A DNA stretch of 64,000 nt from Sarcocystis neurona. Its lineage: Eukaryota; Apicomplexa; Conoidasida; Eucoccidiorida; Sarcocystidae. The translations under genes and the position numbers were made by a program. Below the pieces are notes generated by a model. The model saw only the letters and a program-made list of their open reading frames with translations, did no database searches and was not told where the DNA came from. This document shows, in pieces, positions 10,399 through 20,365 of this stretch. The DNA is taken from the NCBI GenBank assembly GCA_000727475.1, contig KL647291.1, forward strand, positions 2,761,957-2,825,956. Direction: 5' to 3'. Within the stretch, counting starts at the first letter, position 1; each line of letters begins with the position of its first letter.

Positions 10399-10770
10399 TC
10401 AAGTGTCGTGTGCGTACAGCTGGTGCAGCAGCGTTGCGATGACGGCGCTCCTATTTCCGCCCCCCAAGAGGAGTTTCTCCTCGACACAACACGAGTGCTG
10501 AAAAACCCCCGAGACCGCATCCGTGGCTTTGCTGGAGAGATGAGACGACCTCCCTGTAATGTCCCGTCTTTTGTGACGTCTCCGTATGTCTCTCTTCTGC
10601 GTGTAGATTGCCTGCAGCTTTTGCTCTGATTTTGTGGCCGTCGATCGGTTATCTGCAGATCGAAGGTCAAAGTCGGACTCTCCTGTCTCCACTACACATG
10701 GGTCAGGGTGCTCCAGGCGGCCAGTCTCAGTGGGCAGTGATACCATCTCCACATGGCAGGACCTTAGCAC
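10399..10770 (-). CDS. Candidate minus-strand exon (charged, unrecognised)
   Basis: A 123-codon minus-strand frame rich in Arg, Ser, Asp and Thr, with a strongly basic patch (QKRDIRRRHKRRDITGR) about 60-75 residues in. That patch could act as a nuclear localisation signal. A second minus frame (10344-10670) overlaps it. No family is recognised. If it is an exon, it would belong with the frames at 10812-11354 and 9785-10273. Confidence 0.33.
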   Translation of the reverse strand: MLRSCHVEMVSLPTETGRLEHPDPCVVETGESDFDLRSADNRSTATKSEQKLQAIYTQKRDIRRRHKRRDITGRSSHLSSKATDAVSGVFQHSCCVEEKLLLGGGNRSAVIATLLHQLYAHDT

Positions 10771-10811
10771 CTGCTACGCAGTCCTTTACTTTTCTATATT
10801 TCGTGACTGCG

Positions 10812-11354
10812 TCACCGGAGTTTTGATATAATGCAGGAGGCTACACTTAGTACAACGACGTCAGCGAAACCGTCGGTGAACTCTTGATCACGTGTTTCAC
10901 TGCAACGTTTCCTGCACAATCCTGCAGAGCCTATCTTTCGCACACTTCCCTGTAACTCCGTATCAATGCAAGCCTGCTTCTGACCGCATGCCTCCGTACT
11001 CTTGGTAACACACCTGTCTGCAAAACTTTCACTACACATCGAGGCAGAACCACGTGTTTCGATCTTCCGCACCTCCATAGGCACGTCTGCATCCATATCA
11101 GTGCAATTGTCGGAGCGTGTCTGTGTGGTCCTTGTGTAGCACTTCCCCGAATGAATTTCGTCACGCGCCACATTATAAGATGAGGCATTCGTCTCATATC
11201 TGCGCCTTACAGGATTTTCTCCCCGTTTTTCTTTTTTCACACTTGTAGGTTTCCTGTACATGTATTGCACAAGTGGTACCACATTCTTCACTGCAGGAGG
11301 TGCAATGCCACTTAGCACTTTTCCTGGCATTCCTGTCAAGCACGTGAGAAACAC
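10812..11354 (-). CDS. Candidate minus-strand exon, Cys/Ser/Arg-rich, 180 codons
   Basis: The longest and most protein-like of the minus-strand frames between 8.6 and 12 kb. It starts with a mildly hydrophobic segment, then has a basic stretch (KKEKRGENPVRRRYETN) and a Cys-, Asp- and Thr-rich region with Cys about every ten residues. Composition matches the giant gene upstream. A GT donor-like site (GTACTA) lies a few codons before the stop. Function unknown. It may be part of a separate downstream gene or of a 3' extension of the giant gene. Confidence 0.4.
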   Translation of the reverse strand: MFLTCLTGMPGKVLSGIAPPAVKNVVPLVQYMYRKPTSVKKEKRGENPVRRRYETNASSYNVARDEIHSGKCYTRTTQTRSDNCTDMDADVPMEVRKIETRGSASMCSESFADRCVTKSTEACGQKQACIDTELQGSVRKIGSAGLCRKRCSETRDQEFTDGFADVVVLSVASCIISKLR

Positions 11355-11750
11355 CAGCTTGAATACACGTTAACCTCTGCAAGTTCGACAAGATCTGTCA
11401 CCCACACGACTCCGTACTCCTTAGCAGACTACGGAAGTCTGCGTAGATATCACCGCAAGGTTCCGTAGTTCCCTACACCGTTCATTACGGATCTACGTTA
11501 GTACACTTCTCGCTACGCTCGCCAGGCTTGGTATAGAAACGCGGCTATTATTTAAAAAATTGCGTATATGTGTACGAGCAGCAGCAATTGGCAGCAATAG
11601 GAGCAGGCACTGTAGCAGCACTGGTCGTTCTAGAGGACGTTTCATTACAACTCTCATTCCGCAGCCCCGGATACTCTCTTTCAGATCGTACATTTCTGCG
11701 CTGTCTTGCAGGACTCTTCAAACTGCATGCGAATGCGTTTGTCTGCTGAG

Positions 11751-11972
11751 CTATCGCGTACAGCAACATCCAGTGTAGCACAGCTGTAATCCCTCTTCGG
11801 GAACATTCTGTACGTTCTTCGTCAGCCAGTCTTTGTGTACTTTTTTCGAAGACTCCACGCCAGATGCTTCAGGAGAAGCTTTGCCAGGCAGCGTAAGTCT
11901 GGTCGATTTTGACGTCTCGAAACTGCTAGCAGATTCATCGTGTAGAGTGTTTTGCTCAATAGGATCTGCCAA
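11751..11972 (-). CDS. Candidate minus-strand exon after an AG acceptor
   Basis: A minus-strand frame of about 73 codons reads as an ordinary hydrophilic protein (LHDESASSFETSKSTRLTLP, KVHKDWLTKNVQNVPEEG). A possible acceptor (TATTTTGGCAG) lies at its beginning, near 11966 on the minus strand. It lies in the same series of minus-strand frames as 10812-11354. Nothing identifies its function. Confidence 0.3.
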   Translation of the reverse strand: MADPIEQNTLHDESASSFETSKSTRLTLPGKASPEASGVESSKKVHKDWLTKNVQNVPEEGLQLCYTGCCCTR

Positions 11973-12144
11973 AATACGCGTTTCGCCTGAAGATGTCTAG
12001 CAGTGGATCCCACTTTCTTGAACCTTTCCACGAGAAGAGTGCTTCTGCGGCGCCGCGACATCTCGCCCGATGCGTACACTGTGCGTGTTCTTCTTTTTCA
12101 GAAGTCTGTTTGTCCTGTTTACCAAGCGGCGTGCTTTTGTAACA

Positions 12145-12558
12145 ATGGAGTTGAGGAAACAACATCAATCTGTGAGTCACTACGAGCAACATCGAGCTCG
12201 CGCGATGGTATTTGCTATGGCTGCTTGCGTTGGTGGCTGTCATGCTGCAGGTCTTGTTGTTTATCTGAACAGAACCTGGATTTTATACACAAAAATTCGA
12301 TCACGTGTTGTCGTTTTTCTGCCGCAACTTGGCCTCCGTCTCGTCTGCGGTTGTTCGTTGCTTCCCCCCTACTTTTTGCCGCCGTTCTTAAGAGCCGCCG
12401 CAAAGTTTTCCGGAAGTTCTATTAAAAGATTACTGCATGACTTCGTGACAAGTAGCGTTGTGATCTTCTTTTGTGAACCGCTGGAGTGGGTCGCCTGCTG
12501 TTTGTTTGCATCGCATATTTGGGCGTTCTTCCGATCTCTCCAAGCTCTGAAACATTGA
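12145..12558 (+). CDS. Possible small membrane protein
   Basis: An ATG-initiated plus-strand frame of about 137 codons starts with a basic N-terminus (MELRKQHQSVSHYEQHRARA). It then has three or four hydrophobic stretches, including MVFAMAACVGGCHAAGLVVY, a segment around VVVFLPQLGLRLVCG and a C-terminal one around VACCLFASHIWAFF, and ends at TGA. Alternatively it could splice at GTGAAC near 12472 to an acceptor near 12598, giving an acidic/basic tail (GDEDSDGFLVHAAQ) that stays open to 12899. Minus-strand frames over the same bases are hydrophilic and could instead be exons, so the strand is ambiguous. No family is recognised. Confidence 0.28.
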   Translation: MELRKQHQSVSHYEQHRARAMVFAMAACVGGCHAAGLVVYLNRTWILYTKIRSRVVVFLPQLGLRLVCGCSLLPPYFLPPFLRAAAKFSGSSIKRLLHDFVTSSVVIFFCEPLEWVACCLFASHIWAFFRSLQALKH

Positions 12559-12597
12559 GACGGTGTGGTTTTCCCTCGCGCCTTGTCTCTGCTGGAG

Positions 12598-12899
12598 ATG
12601 AAGACTCTGACGGATTTTTGGTACACGCAGCTCAATTAGCGGGAGGAGGGGACGCAAATGAAGACGTGCAAGGACGGCAAGGCGAAGAAGAAGTTGCAGA
12701 GCCCGACAAGGCAGAAGGAGAGGAGCGGGGCAGTGTATGCAGAGGAATAGAGCTTCAGGAAGGAAACAGAAAAGGAAGAAGGGGAAGGACACGCAGTAGA
12801 GGAGACGTCAAGAGGAGGCAAAGAAGGCACTTTAGAGCCAGCCCTACGCTGTTGCTCCGGTTTTCCTTTCAGAGTTTGTTTGACCTTTGCTTCTGCTAA
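12598..12899 (+). CDS. Acidic-then-basic plus-strand segment, possible exon
   Basis: After a pyrimidine-rich tract ending in CTGGAG, the plus strand reads about 100 codons. It is first acidic (GDEDSDGF, EEEVAEPDKAEGEE), then strongly basic (RKGRRGRTRSRGDVKRRQRR), and ends at TAA. The minus strand reads as Leu-rich, which is typical of an antisense shadow. It could be the last exon of the small gene starting at 12145. It may equally be purine-rich non-coding DNA just downstream of the giant gene's stop on the other strand. Confidence 0.22.
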
Positions 12900-12935
12900 A
12901 TTGGTACTTCTTCGCCTTCGCCAGGAGCCCTCAAT

Positions 12936-15900
12936 CTATTCAGTGCTACACTCTTCTTCCCTGTTCGCATCTTCGCTTTGAATGGCTCTCTTCTCCCGTT
13001 CTCTGGTACCCTTCTCACTGCTGGCGTCCTGCTGGGGCTTCCCTGCTCTCTCTTGTTCTTTCTCTGCTTGTACTCGACTCGTGTCATCTCCCGGTTTAGT
13101 CTGACATTTTGCAGAGGAGTTTATTCCTTTCTGCCTCACAAGCGCAGACGTCAATGGAAATCCTAGAGCTCTGGCATGGTAGCAGGCTTTCTCATACGCG
13201 TCGAATAGACCTTCTCTTGTGTTCTGCTGGAGTGTGAACCTCCGACTAGCAACATATCTCTTGTTTTTGATAAAATAACAACAGGGAGATAATGCAAACC
13301 TCGAAGCAAGACGGGCAGTTGAAGAGGCCTTTACTTCTTCGGTGGCAGGTTGTGTTTCTTCCTTTGTGTTCGTGTGAAGGGATGCTCCATCTTTCCTCCC
13401 GCTTATTTCCCCGTCGCCTTCGAACGCTCTCCTCAGTCCTTCCTGCTCCTTCCTAGGATAGTTCTGTTGTGCTGATGCAGGCTCAACAACAGTACTACGG
13501 GAGGCAACGGCGACAACCTTACCACAATTAGCAGTACTCATTACAGCACCGGAAGCGACCACCACAACAGCAGCAACGTCAGGACCACCAGCTGCATTTC
13601 GACGAAATCCGGTAGCAGCGCGAACACCTGCAGAATCAGCGCCAGAAGCCTGATCGTGCTGACGAATGTCTTGTCGCCTAGCCGGAGACAGTACGTTATC
13701 ACGGGTCTCAGCAGACATCAAGGCAACTCCATGGAAATCAGCAGCACTAGCGGCACTACCATCAAGAGCACAGTCACACAGACAAGTCCCTCTCTTTTCT
13801 TTCACAGGAATCAAGTCGTATTCGTAGTGTTTGACAGTGAACGCTCTTTGGCCTCTAAGCCAGTAGGTCATGGGAAATAGATAAGGCCTCAGGCTTTCCG
13901 CAAATTTGTCGAGATCTGCAGCACAGAGGTCTTCTTCTTTTTGCGCTTGTGTGAGTGCTCTGCTTTGCTTTAGCTGGAAAATGTGTTCAGTCACTACATC
14001 GAGGGGAACACGTTTGCTCAGCAGCTCCTTCTCTGATCCTGTTGCCGGAAGTGCGTTGCAGCATATTCCGGTTGAGTTCTGCCTGATATTAGACCCTCTT
14101 CCTTCCTCCTCACGGGGGGGCCGCTCTTGCGCTGCTGACACTCTCCTACCCTCTGTGTCACTCCAGGGTCGTACGAGCGAGAGAAAAGCCCTTTTTTGCA
14201 AATGCGTTTTCCCCGAGGATATCTGCTGGGCTCCAGATGCAGCCGTAGGAAAACCAGCTTTATCAAAATTCGGGCTACGACCCGTTCTTACCGAAGGTGT
14301 GTGAACCGGATTGTCAGCTGCAACTGGAGAAGCAGCAATTGCAGCTGACTTACGCGTGAATTGTGTCTCTTCTGAGGGTGCTTGCAGGTTACTTTCTGTT
14401 CGCTCGAGGTAAGCAACCCCTGCAGCGACTTTCTGACTAAAGATCACCGAAAAACTCCGTCTCCGTGGATGCTTTTCAGGAGACTGTCTCGCAAGAGTAA
14501 ATGAGGCGGCAGAGTTCCTTTCTGTGCCAACGGACTCACTTCGTGTGTAATTGTCTTTCTGACTTTGCTCGTCATCAGTTGCCGCCTGCTGTTGCTGGAT
14601 CTTGTCCTTTCTGTTGCTTCCCTCTTTCGCTCTGATGAACTCCACTTTATTTGTTGCGCTCCCCGGCTCTCTTTCTGTTCCTTTCCCCTCATGTACGTGG
14701 CTCCCCTGTCTTGTCGCTTCGGTCGTTGGAGCCCGCGCCTTCTGTGAAAGCCGCTTAGCATAGCTTGTGCTTTCTGCAGCACAAGGGAAAGAATCCTCGT
14801 CCACAGTTGTTTTCTGTCTGCCTTCCGCGTTTTCTCTCGAGTGGTCTTTTGGTTCACCCTGAGAACCGTTAAGGTTTCCCTTACCCGCATTCTCCTGGGA
14901 ATCTGCTGCATCCCTGTCGCTAGTGTTTTCCCCTACTACTTGTGCATTCCGTTTCATCTGCCCGCGTGCTTCTCTCCTGATGCATGTATCGCCTCGCACA
15001 TATCCTACGGAGGGCGGGCTCCTTGTCGGCAGCTTTCTGTTAGAGGGGCCCCAAGGGTGCTCTAGGGAAGAAGCAGTGGTACGCGCTACAGCGTCAGAAC
15101 ACAGAGCAACTGTCGACTGCGCAGGCTCAATGATAGCTTCAGAAGCAACGGCCACGGCTGGCCGAGCGGCAGCGCGAAGAACAGGGTGAGCACTACCGGG
15201 AGAGGATGCCGCAGCAGCGGCAGCAGCAGTGTGACCTCCAAGACCGCCAATAGCTGCGCAGGATGTAGGGGCAGCAGGGGCGACAGCAACAGCAGTTTGT
15301 AGAGCCGCAACGCCAGCAGCGGCGGCTTGCGGAAGAGTATCTGTCATAGCAGCACTCAGGTAAAGTCCAGCAGTGACACAGTCGGCAGCAAGAGCCCTGG
15401 TTGCAGGAGCAGCGTGACTAGCCACAGGACAACCAGAGCACATGGCGGTCTTTGCCAAAACAGAATCACTGGCAGCAACACAGGTAGCTGCATTAAAACT
15501 CGGCACAGCAACCGGCACAGGGCCAGAACTGTGAGCAGTCGTACCGATGGCAAGGACTGCTGCAGCAGGCAGAGCAGCTGCCCCAGCAGGAGGTGCAACA
15601 TCAGCAGGAGCCCGAGAGGTTGCACTAGTAAGAGCTACAGCAATAGCCGTTGTTACATCAGATGAAGGAATTGTAACTGCAGGGGAGATTTTATCAGCAA
15701 CTGCAGCTGCAGACTCAAGAATATCGGGTGCAGCAGGAGTGTCTGGAAGAGTAGGGATTGTTGGAGTCACATGTGTACGACGAGTGGCTCCAGCGGCTGA
15801 AGTTTCTGCAGCATCCCCAGGAGCAGCAGCAACAGCAGTAGCTGTAGCAGAACCAGCAGCACGTTTAGCAGGAGCAGGTGTAGCAGCAGTAGCAGAAACT

Positions 15901-16466
15901 CTCGCGAAATCTGCAAGACCGAGTAAGGAAGAAGCAGCAGTATCGGCAGGCGAGGACGAGGCAGCAGCTGCATTCGCAGACGCAAGCACTGCATCCCTAG
16001 GACCACCAGCCTCGAGAGACTTAGTAACGGTCACTGCCGACAAAGCAGAAGCAGTTTTCAAAGAAGCAAATGAAGCAGTTGGACTCGGCGTGCTAGCGGG
16101 AGCACTAGCAGCGCCGAGATTGACCTCTGCAGCAGCAGCAGCACCAGCTGCTGTATTTGTCTTTTTCTCTTGTTTGGCCATTTGCTGCTCGAGAAACTCG
16201 CACGCAGCTGCAAGCGTGGCCGCAACCTCGTCCACGCTCTGCGGCACGAAGGACCTCGAAGCAACAAATCTTTGGAGAGGCGTGACTACCCTGCGTGATA
16301 GAAGCGGAGATACATGCAAGAGCAGATGAAGTACAATGTCTTCCGTGTTGTTGTAGAGATCCTTACTCAAATGCAATACGCGAACTGTTGTAGAAATTTC
16401 TGTAAACTCAGGCAGCAGGAAGAGGCACCGTGCAGCTGTCAGTCGACCGGTGCAGCACACACGAGG
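12936..16466 (-). CDS. Large Ala-rich protein segment with AP2-like half-motifs (probable 3' exon of the giant gene)
   Basis: A single minus-strand frame of about 1,176 codons ends at TAG. A good acceptor (TTTTTGCATCGTAG) sits at its 5' edge near 16467. Residues 1-100 are not low-complexity and look helical (TTVRVLHLSKDLYNNTEDIV, LAAACEFLEQQ). Residues about 100-470 are an Ala-rich domain written in GCT/GCA codons over CAG-repeat DNA. A basic, Ser-rich middle follows. Near 860-890 is YWLRGQRAFTVKHYEY, and near 1062-1104 are KNKRYVASRRF and REGLFDAYEKACYHARALGF. Together these resemble the two halves of an ApiAP2 DNA-binding domain split by about 170 low-complexity residues; this is inference, not a confirmed hit. 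The frame probably continues the protein of the two exons upstream, but the exon-2 donor is phase 2 and this acceptor is phase 0, so a small exon or another splice site is missing. It could also be a separate gene. Confidence 0.75.
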   Translation of the reverse strand, partial: PRVCCTGRLTAARCLFLLPEFTEISTTVRVLHLSKDLYNNTEDIVLHLLLHVSPLLSRRVVTPLQRFVASRSFVPQSVDEVAATLAAACEFLEQQMAKQEKKTNTAAGAAAAAEVNLGAASAPASTPSPTASFASLKTASALSAVTVTKSLEAGGPRDAVLASANAAAASSSPADTAASSLLGLADFARVSATAATPAPAKRAAGSATATAVAAAPGDAAETSAAGATRRTHVTPTIPTLPDTPAAPDILESAAAVADKISPAVTIPSSDVTTAIAVALTSATSRAPADVAPPAGAAALPAAAVLAIGTTAHSSGPVPVAVPSFNAATCVAASDSVLAKTAMCSGCPVASHAAPATRALAADCVTAGLYLSAAMTDTLPQAAAAGVAALQTAVAVAPAAPTSCAAIGGLGGHTAAAAAAASSPGSAHPVLRAAARPAVAVASEAIIEPAQSTVALCSDAVARTTASSLEHPWGPSNRKLPTRSPPSVGYVRGDTCIRREARGQMKRNAQVVGENTSDRDAADSQENAGKGNLNGSQGEPKDHSRENAEGRQKTTVDEDSFPCAAESTSYAKRLSQKARAPTTEATRQGSHVHEGKGTEREPGSATNKVEFIRAKEGSNRKDKIQQQQAATDDEQSQKDNYTRSESVGTERNSAASFTLARQSPEKHPRRRSFSVIFSQKVAAGVAYLERTESNLQAPSEETQFTRKSAAIAASPVAADNPVHTPSVRTGRSPNFDKAGFPTAASGAQQISSGKTHLQKRAFLSLVRPWSDTEGRRVSAAQERPPREEEGRGSNIRQNSTGICCNALPATGSEKELLSKRVPLDVVTEHIFQLKQSRALTQAQKEEDLCAADLDKFAESLRPYLFPMTYWLRGQRAFTVKHYEYDLIPVKEKRGTCLCDCALDGSAASAADFHGVALMSAETRDNVLSPARRQDIRQHDQASGADSAGVRAATGFRRNAAGGPDVAAVVVVASGAVMSTANCGKVVAVASRSTVVEPASAQQNYPRKEQEGLRRAFEGDGEISGRKDGASLHTNTKEETQPATEEVKASSTARLASRFALSPCCYFIKNKRYVASRRFTLQQNTREGLFDAYEKACYHARALGFPLTSALVRQKGINSSAKCQTKPGDDTSRVQAEKEQERAGKPQQDASSEKGTREREKRAIQSEDANREEECSTE

Positions 16467-16669
16467 CTACGATGCAAAAAGTTGAGGAGAATGCGTTCCA
16501 GGTCATGCAGGGCATGCGTACGCATCTCTCCAGTCACTGTGGACTCGTTTCTGCTGCAGCTCACTGCTGCTTCGACCTGTAGTCCGCGCTGCTCTCTGCT
16601 TTTGCCTGCGATTGGTGCTGCCTGCTGCTGCTTTTGCTCGCAGCTGTGGCCTGCTGCTAGCCCCTTCTA
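16450..16669 (-). CDS. Candidate short helical exon between exons 2 and 3 of the giant gene
   Basis: A minus-strand frame open for about 70 codons overlaps the start of the large frame at 12936-16466 by a few bases, in a different frame. It reads KQQQAAPIAGKSREQR and then a regular amphipathic helix (MRTHALHDLERILLNFLHRS). The helix lies directly before the non-repetitive helical N-terminus of exon 3, so it may belong to the same folded module. The junction is not explained: no donor and acceptor of sensible spacing join the two frames. It may reflect an unrecognised intron, an indel error in the assembly, or chance. Confidence 0.3.
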
Positions 16670-17213
16670 CTGCTGCTGCTTACAAACGGCGAATCGTACT
16701 GCCTTCTGGCCCTGGGACCGCTTACTGACACTTCACATTCACCTTCGCTATCGCCTGCAACTGCCGCTACTTCTGTTGATCCGGCAGCTGGTATTGCTGC
16801 GTATCCTTATCTCGATTCTACTGCAGGCGAGCGAGCCCCTACACGGTGTCTTTTCGCCCCTGCGTTGGTGAATACATCCGCAAGCCACTGGTACGCCTTT
16901 CTGCATTTTCTGCGTCTGCTTAGACACCCGCATATTCGCAAGTCAGACGCTCTAGCAAAATGCGGGCCTACAAATGTAGATGATACTCAACAACACCATC
17001 TCCTTGTGAACGAGTACGGAACGGAAAGGTGTCAAAAGAGTATCAGAAACGTCCCACGTTCCTACACTGCGTCCGTGTCGAACAGTTGTCTTCTGCTAAA
17101 TACGTCGTGCGCTTTTTCGTGCGACTGACATATCTCACATTGTGTCAACCTTACTCAACGTGCCAGAAATCATTTAGGTGTTGTCCTGATTTCAGCGGAA
17201 GAACCGATCTCAC

Positions 17214-20200
17214 CAGCGTCCCTGAGTCTTAGACCACAAAATCCCTTTCCTCCATGGCCGCAGCGTCTTTGCCTCCGCGGTCAACAACCGAATTTTCTGC
17301 TGCTGATGACGTGCCGCTTCTGCTTGCGCTTGTCGAAGTAAATCGTCCTCCCCTCCTGCAGGAGCCGCTCGTTTTCCCTTGTGCTCAGCCGCACCCTTAA
17401 AAGCAGCACCAAGAGTAGAAACTTTTGCTACGTCTGGCGCAGACGTAGCAGCTGCGGGAGCTGCAGCGGGCGCACCGACACAAGTACGAGGGCCATTAGC
17501 AGAGGAAAGTGAAGCAACGCAGCCAGCGGCTCCTGAGACTCCTATTCTTCCGGTCCTCTCTATCCGTCTCCCGAGCGCAGATGCAGAATCACAACTGACT
17601 AGCGATTCCGTGTTGTACCTCGCTACAATAGTATGAGCAGCGGCACTTGAAGAACCAACCGCAACAGCTGCAGACCCTACACAATTAGCAAAGCGCGCAG
17701 TGCTCGTCCTACAGCTTTTCTTTGGCTGTAGGGCTTTACCCGTTCGAATGCCAGCAGTCGGCTTCTTCTTGGTCTCTGGTTGTTCCCAGTGAAGTCCTCC
17801 TCTTCTGTGGTGTGGTTGGTGCTGTTCTTCTGTTGCAGCATCACGGAAAACGGGAAGTTTTGGATTTTTAACACCATCAACAGCGGTATTCACAGAAGAA
17901 CTCACTCTCCGTGCATTTTCGACTCTGTTCTTCTCCCCGGGCTTCTCGCTGCGTCTCCGTCCTACTCGTGTTTTCCTGTTCGTCTCATCTGTTCTCTCGC
18001 GTACTGCTGTACTCCGCTTCTGCGCTGCCGCAGCTGCCCGTCCTCCTGTTCTTGATAAGAATGACTTCTTGTCCAGCCAGCTGCCACTTCGCCGTACAAA
18101 CGGATCCTTTCCTCCCTTCTGTGCATAGGTATTGCTTTTCCGTGCTGTTCGACCGCTATTGCGGCTCGCGGCTCTGCTCTTCGCGTTAGCGACTCGACTG
18201 CTCTCCGCTTGGTAGTTGCTGTTTCCAGTCCTTTCAGCGATACTACTGCTGCATTTCTTGCTGGTGGCGCTGCTTCCCTCGCCGCTGCTGCGCCTATTGG
18301 AGCTGTTGGTGCCACTCTTGCTAACGTTCCTGCTGTGGCTGTTTACGTGTGAGTTGGAGCATCTCCTTCGTTGCTGCGCTGTGCGGCAAACGAATTCCGC
18401 AGCAGCGTCAGAATCAATGCAGGTATCTGAGCCTGTACGTCCGCCGACTCGTTCTCCTGTGTTATGCCCCTTCCTGCTTGGGGCAAGAAAAAAATGACTC
18501 TTCTGCAGCTCGCTGCATTTCCTTTTTCTGTTCCCTCCCCTGTCCACTTCTTTTCCGCTACTCTCCCCAACTGTCAGACGTTTAGTGCTGATGTGTGCAT
18601 CTTCTGCTTTGGCTTCTGCACTTGCCTGCAGGTGCCTAGGGACAGCGGCGGGTGCAATCTCCTTGCGTTCGTCTTTACCAATGTTCTGCACGTAGGTCGC
18701 CTGTCTGTCTCTTCCACATTCGCTTCCTGTCCCGGGGTCCCGGCAAGGGCTTCCTCTCTGCAGGTTTCTTGAAAACGTACACAAACCGAATGGTGGAGTA
18801 ACTGCCGTGATGGTGTCCTCAGGTGCAGACTGTTTACGCAGCGCTCCTCGCCGTACCGCACCTGGCGGATACAACTGCCTACGCTCTGGTAATGTGTGAA
18901 ACTGGTTGCTAGTGGGTGTTTTGTGCAGTGGCTTGCTGGTGGATGCTGCAGTATATGTGATGTCTGCGTCGCTCAGCCCGTCCTCGTAGGAGGCAGCAGC
19001 AGACACTCTCAGCACGTCAGTGGAAACCGCCCGTGTAAGGGCACGAATGTGACATAGAGGATCACACGGTCTACGTGCTGGATTGCCTTGTCCTTCTAAT
19101 TCCTGGTGCACACAAGTGTGGCCTTGCATGGGTTCGACCACAGTATCTGCATTTTTTGAGAGCTGCTGGCTTAGTATCTCTTCCAACCTGAGATTTTCTC
19201 TCACGGTAGTCAGGAGCTCTGCGAATATGCTTTCAATATTTCTTTTCAAATAGTCTGACGACTCATACGTGCTTGAATTGTACGTGTTGAAGTACGCGCC
19301 TGCATTGCTGCACGCTGCAGCAGGGATCTGTCTGTCAGCTGCCAAAACAACTTCTTCTACGAAACGAGACCCGAGTGGATACTCGTTTTCCTGCCCTCTC
19401 CCTGCGACAGCTGGGGGCGTCTCGCTGTTTATGTTCGAAACTCCACCATCTGAGACAGCCCGACTGCTGCTGCTGTTCTTCCTGCTGCTGTTGCAGCAGG
19501 TGCCGTGGCTGTCTTTTTTACAGTCTCCGCTGCGGCGCGTGTCACGTACCGGACTCCCAGTGACGGCGTTGCTGCTGGAGTTGCTTTTACTGGGACACTC
19601 GGAGCGGCTGCTGTTAGTGTCGCCCCTAAAGCAGCTGTTCTCACTTCTGTTCCTCCTGTAGGTTGGACCATCCTTCCTTCGTCTGTTATTGTTGCTTTTT
19701 TCTCCGCAGCAGGATGTGCTGCAGAAAAAGTTTCCCTCTGGCTGCCACCAGTCTACAGAATCGGTTTCTTCCCAGGACTTCGGGGCAGCGCAAGGTTTGA
19801 GTAGCAGCGTTGCAGAAGCGGACAAAGCAGCTGCACGCAGAAATGCTGGTGGCAGACTACTGTTCAAGAGAACGTTACAGCTGGGCTGCTGAATATGCTG
19901 GTGCTGCAGTCGGCAGCGCAGCCCCAGCTCCGCAGCAGAGATGCCCACAGGGTGAGCTAATGCGAGACACCGAGCACATGGATTGAGATGAAGCTGTGCT
20001 GGGCGAGATCTTTCGGGAAACAAAGAAGGATGTGACAGACGGTTACCGATACAACGAGTGCACACGGGTCCTGAACGAGTAGAGCACGACGCGTTGTTGC
20101 CGCCGTGACTGGCCGAGGCTGTCCCTCTGTGAGAACAGGATAACACATTGTCTTTGATACCAGTATTGGCGAGAGATCCAAACTGAGCAGCATGAACAGC

Positions 20201-20365
20201 ACCTCCTTTGGTGTATTCTTCAATGGCTGCAGCAGCTGGTCGAGAACTTGAAGAGAAGGACGTGTCTCCATCTCTTGTTGAGCCCGCAATGATAAGCGGG
20301 GTTGCCAACCCGGGAGCCGGAGACAGCGGAGGTGGTATTTGGCGGGCGACGCCGTATGTCTGCCA
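17214..20365 (-). CDS. Giant PHD-finger protein, exon 2 (Ser/Arg/Asn-rich)
   Basis: This is a 1,050-codon minus-strand exon. The acceptor is a clear pyrimidine tract ending in CACAATTCCAG at 20366, and the exon begins WQTYGVARQ. It joins the preceding exon (donor ACA|GTAAGT) in phase 0. The end is a GTGAGA donor at 17213, phase 2. Near residues 98-157 is a Cys-pair pattern (CTRC ... NPCARC) that could bind zinc. Near 365-430 is a helical segment (YLKRNIESIFAELLTTVREN) and near the end another (DDLLRQAQAEAARHQQQK). The remainder is Ser/Arg/Asn-rich low complexity, typical of large coccidian nuclear proteins. The many short antisense frames here are shadows. Confidence 0.85.

Noticed and set aside
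15547..16329. 260-codon Ala-rich plus-strand frame
   Set aside because: It is the antisense shadow of the Ala-rich domain of the minus-strand gene; repeats of period three keep both strands open.
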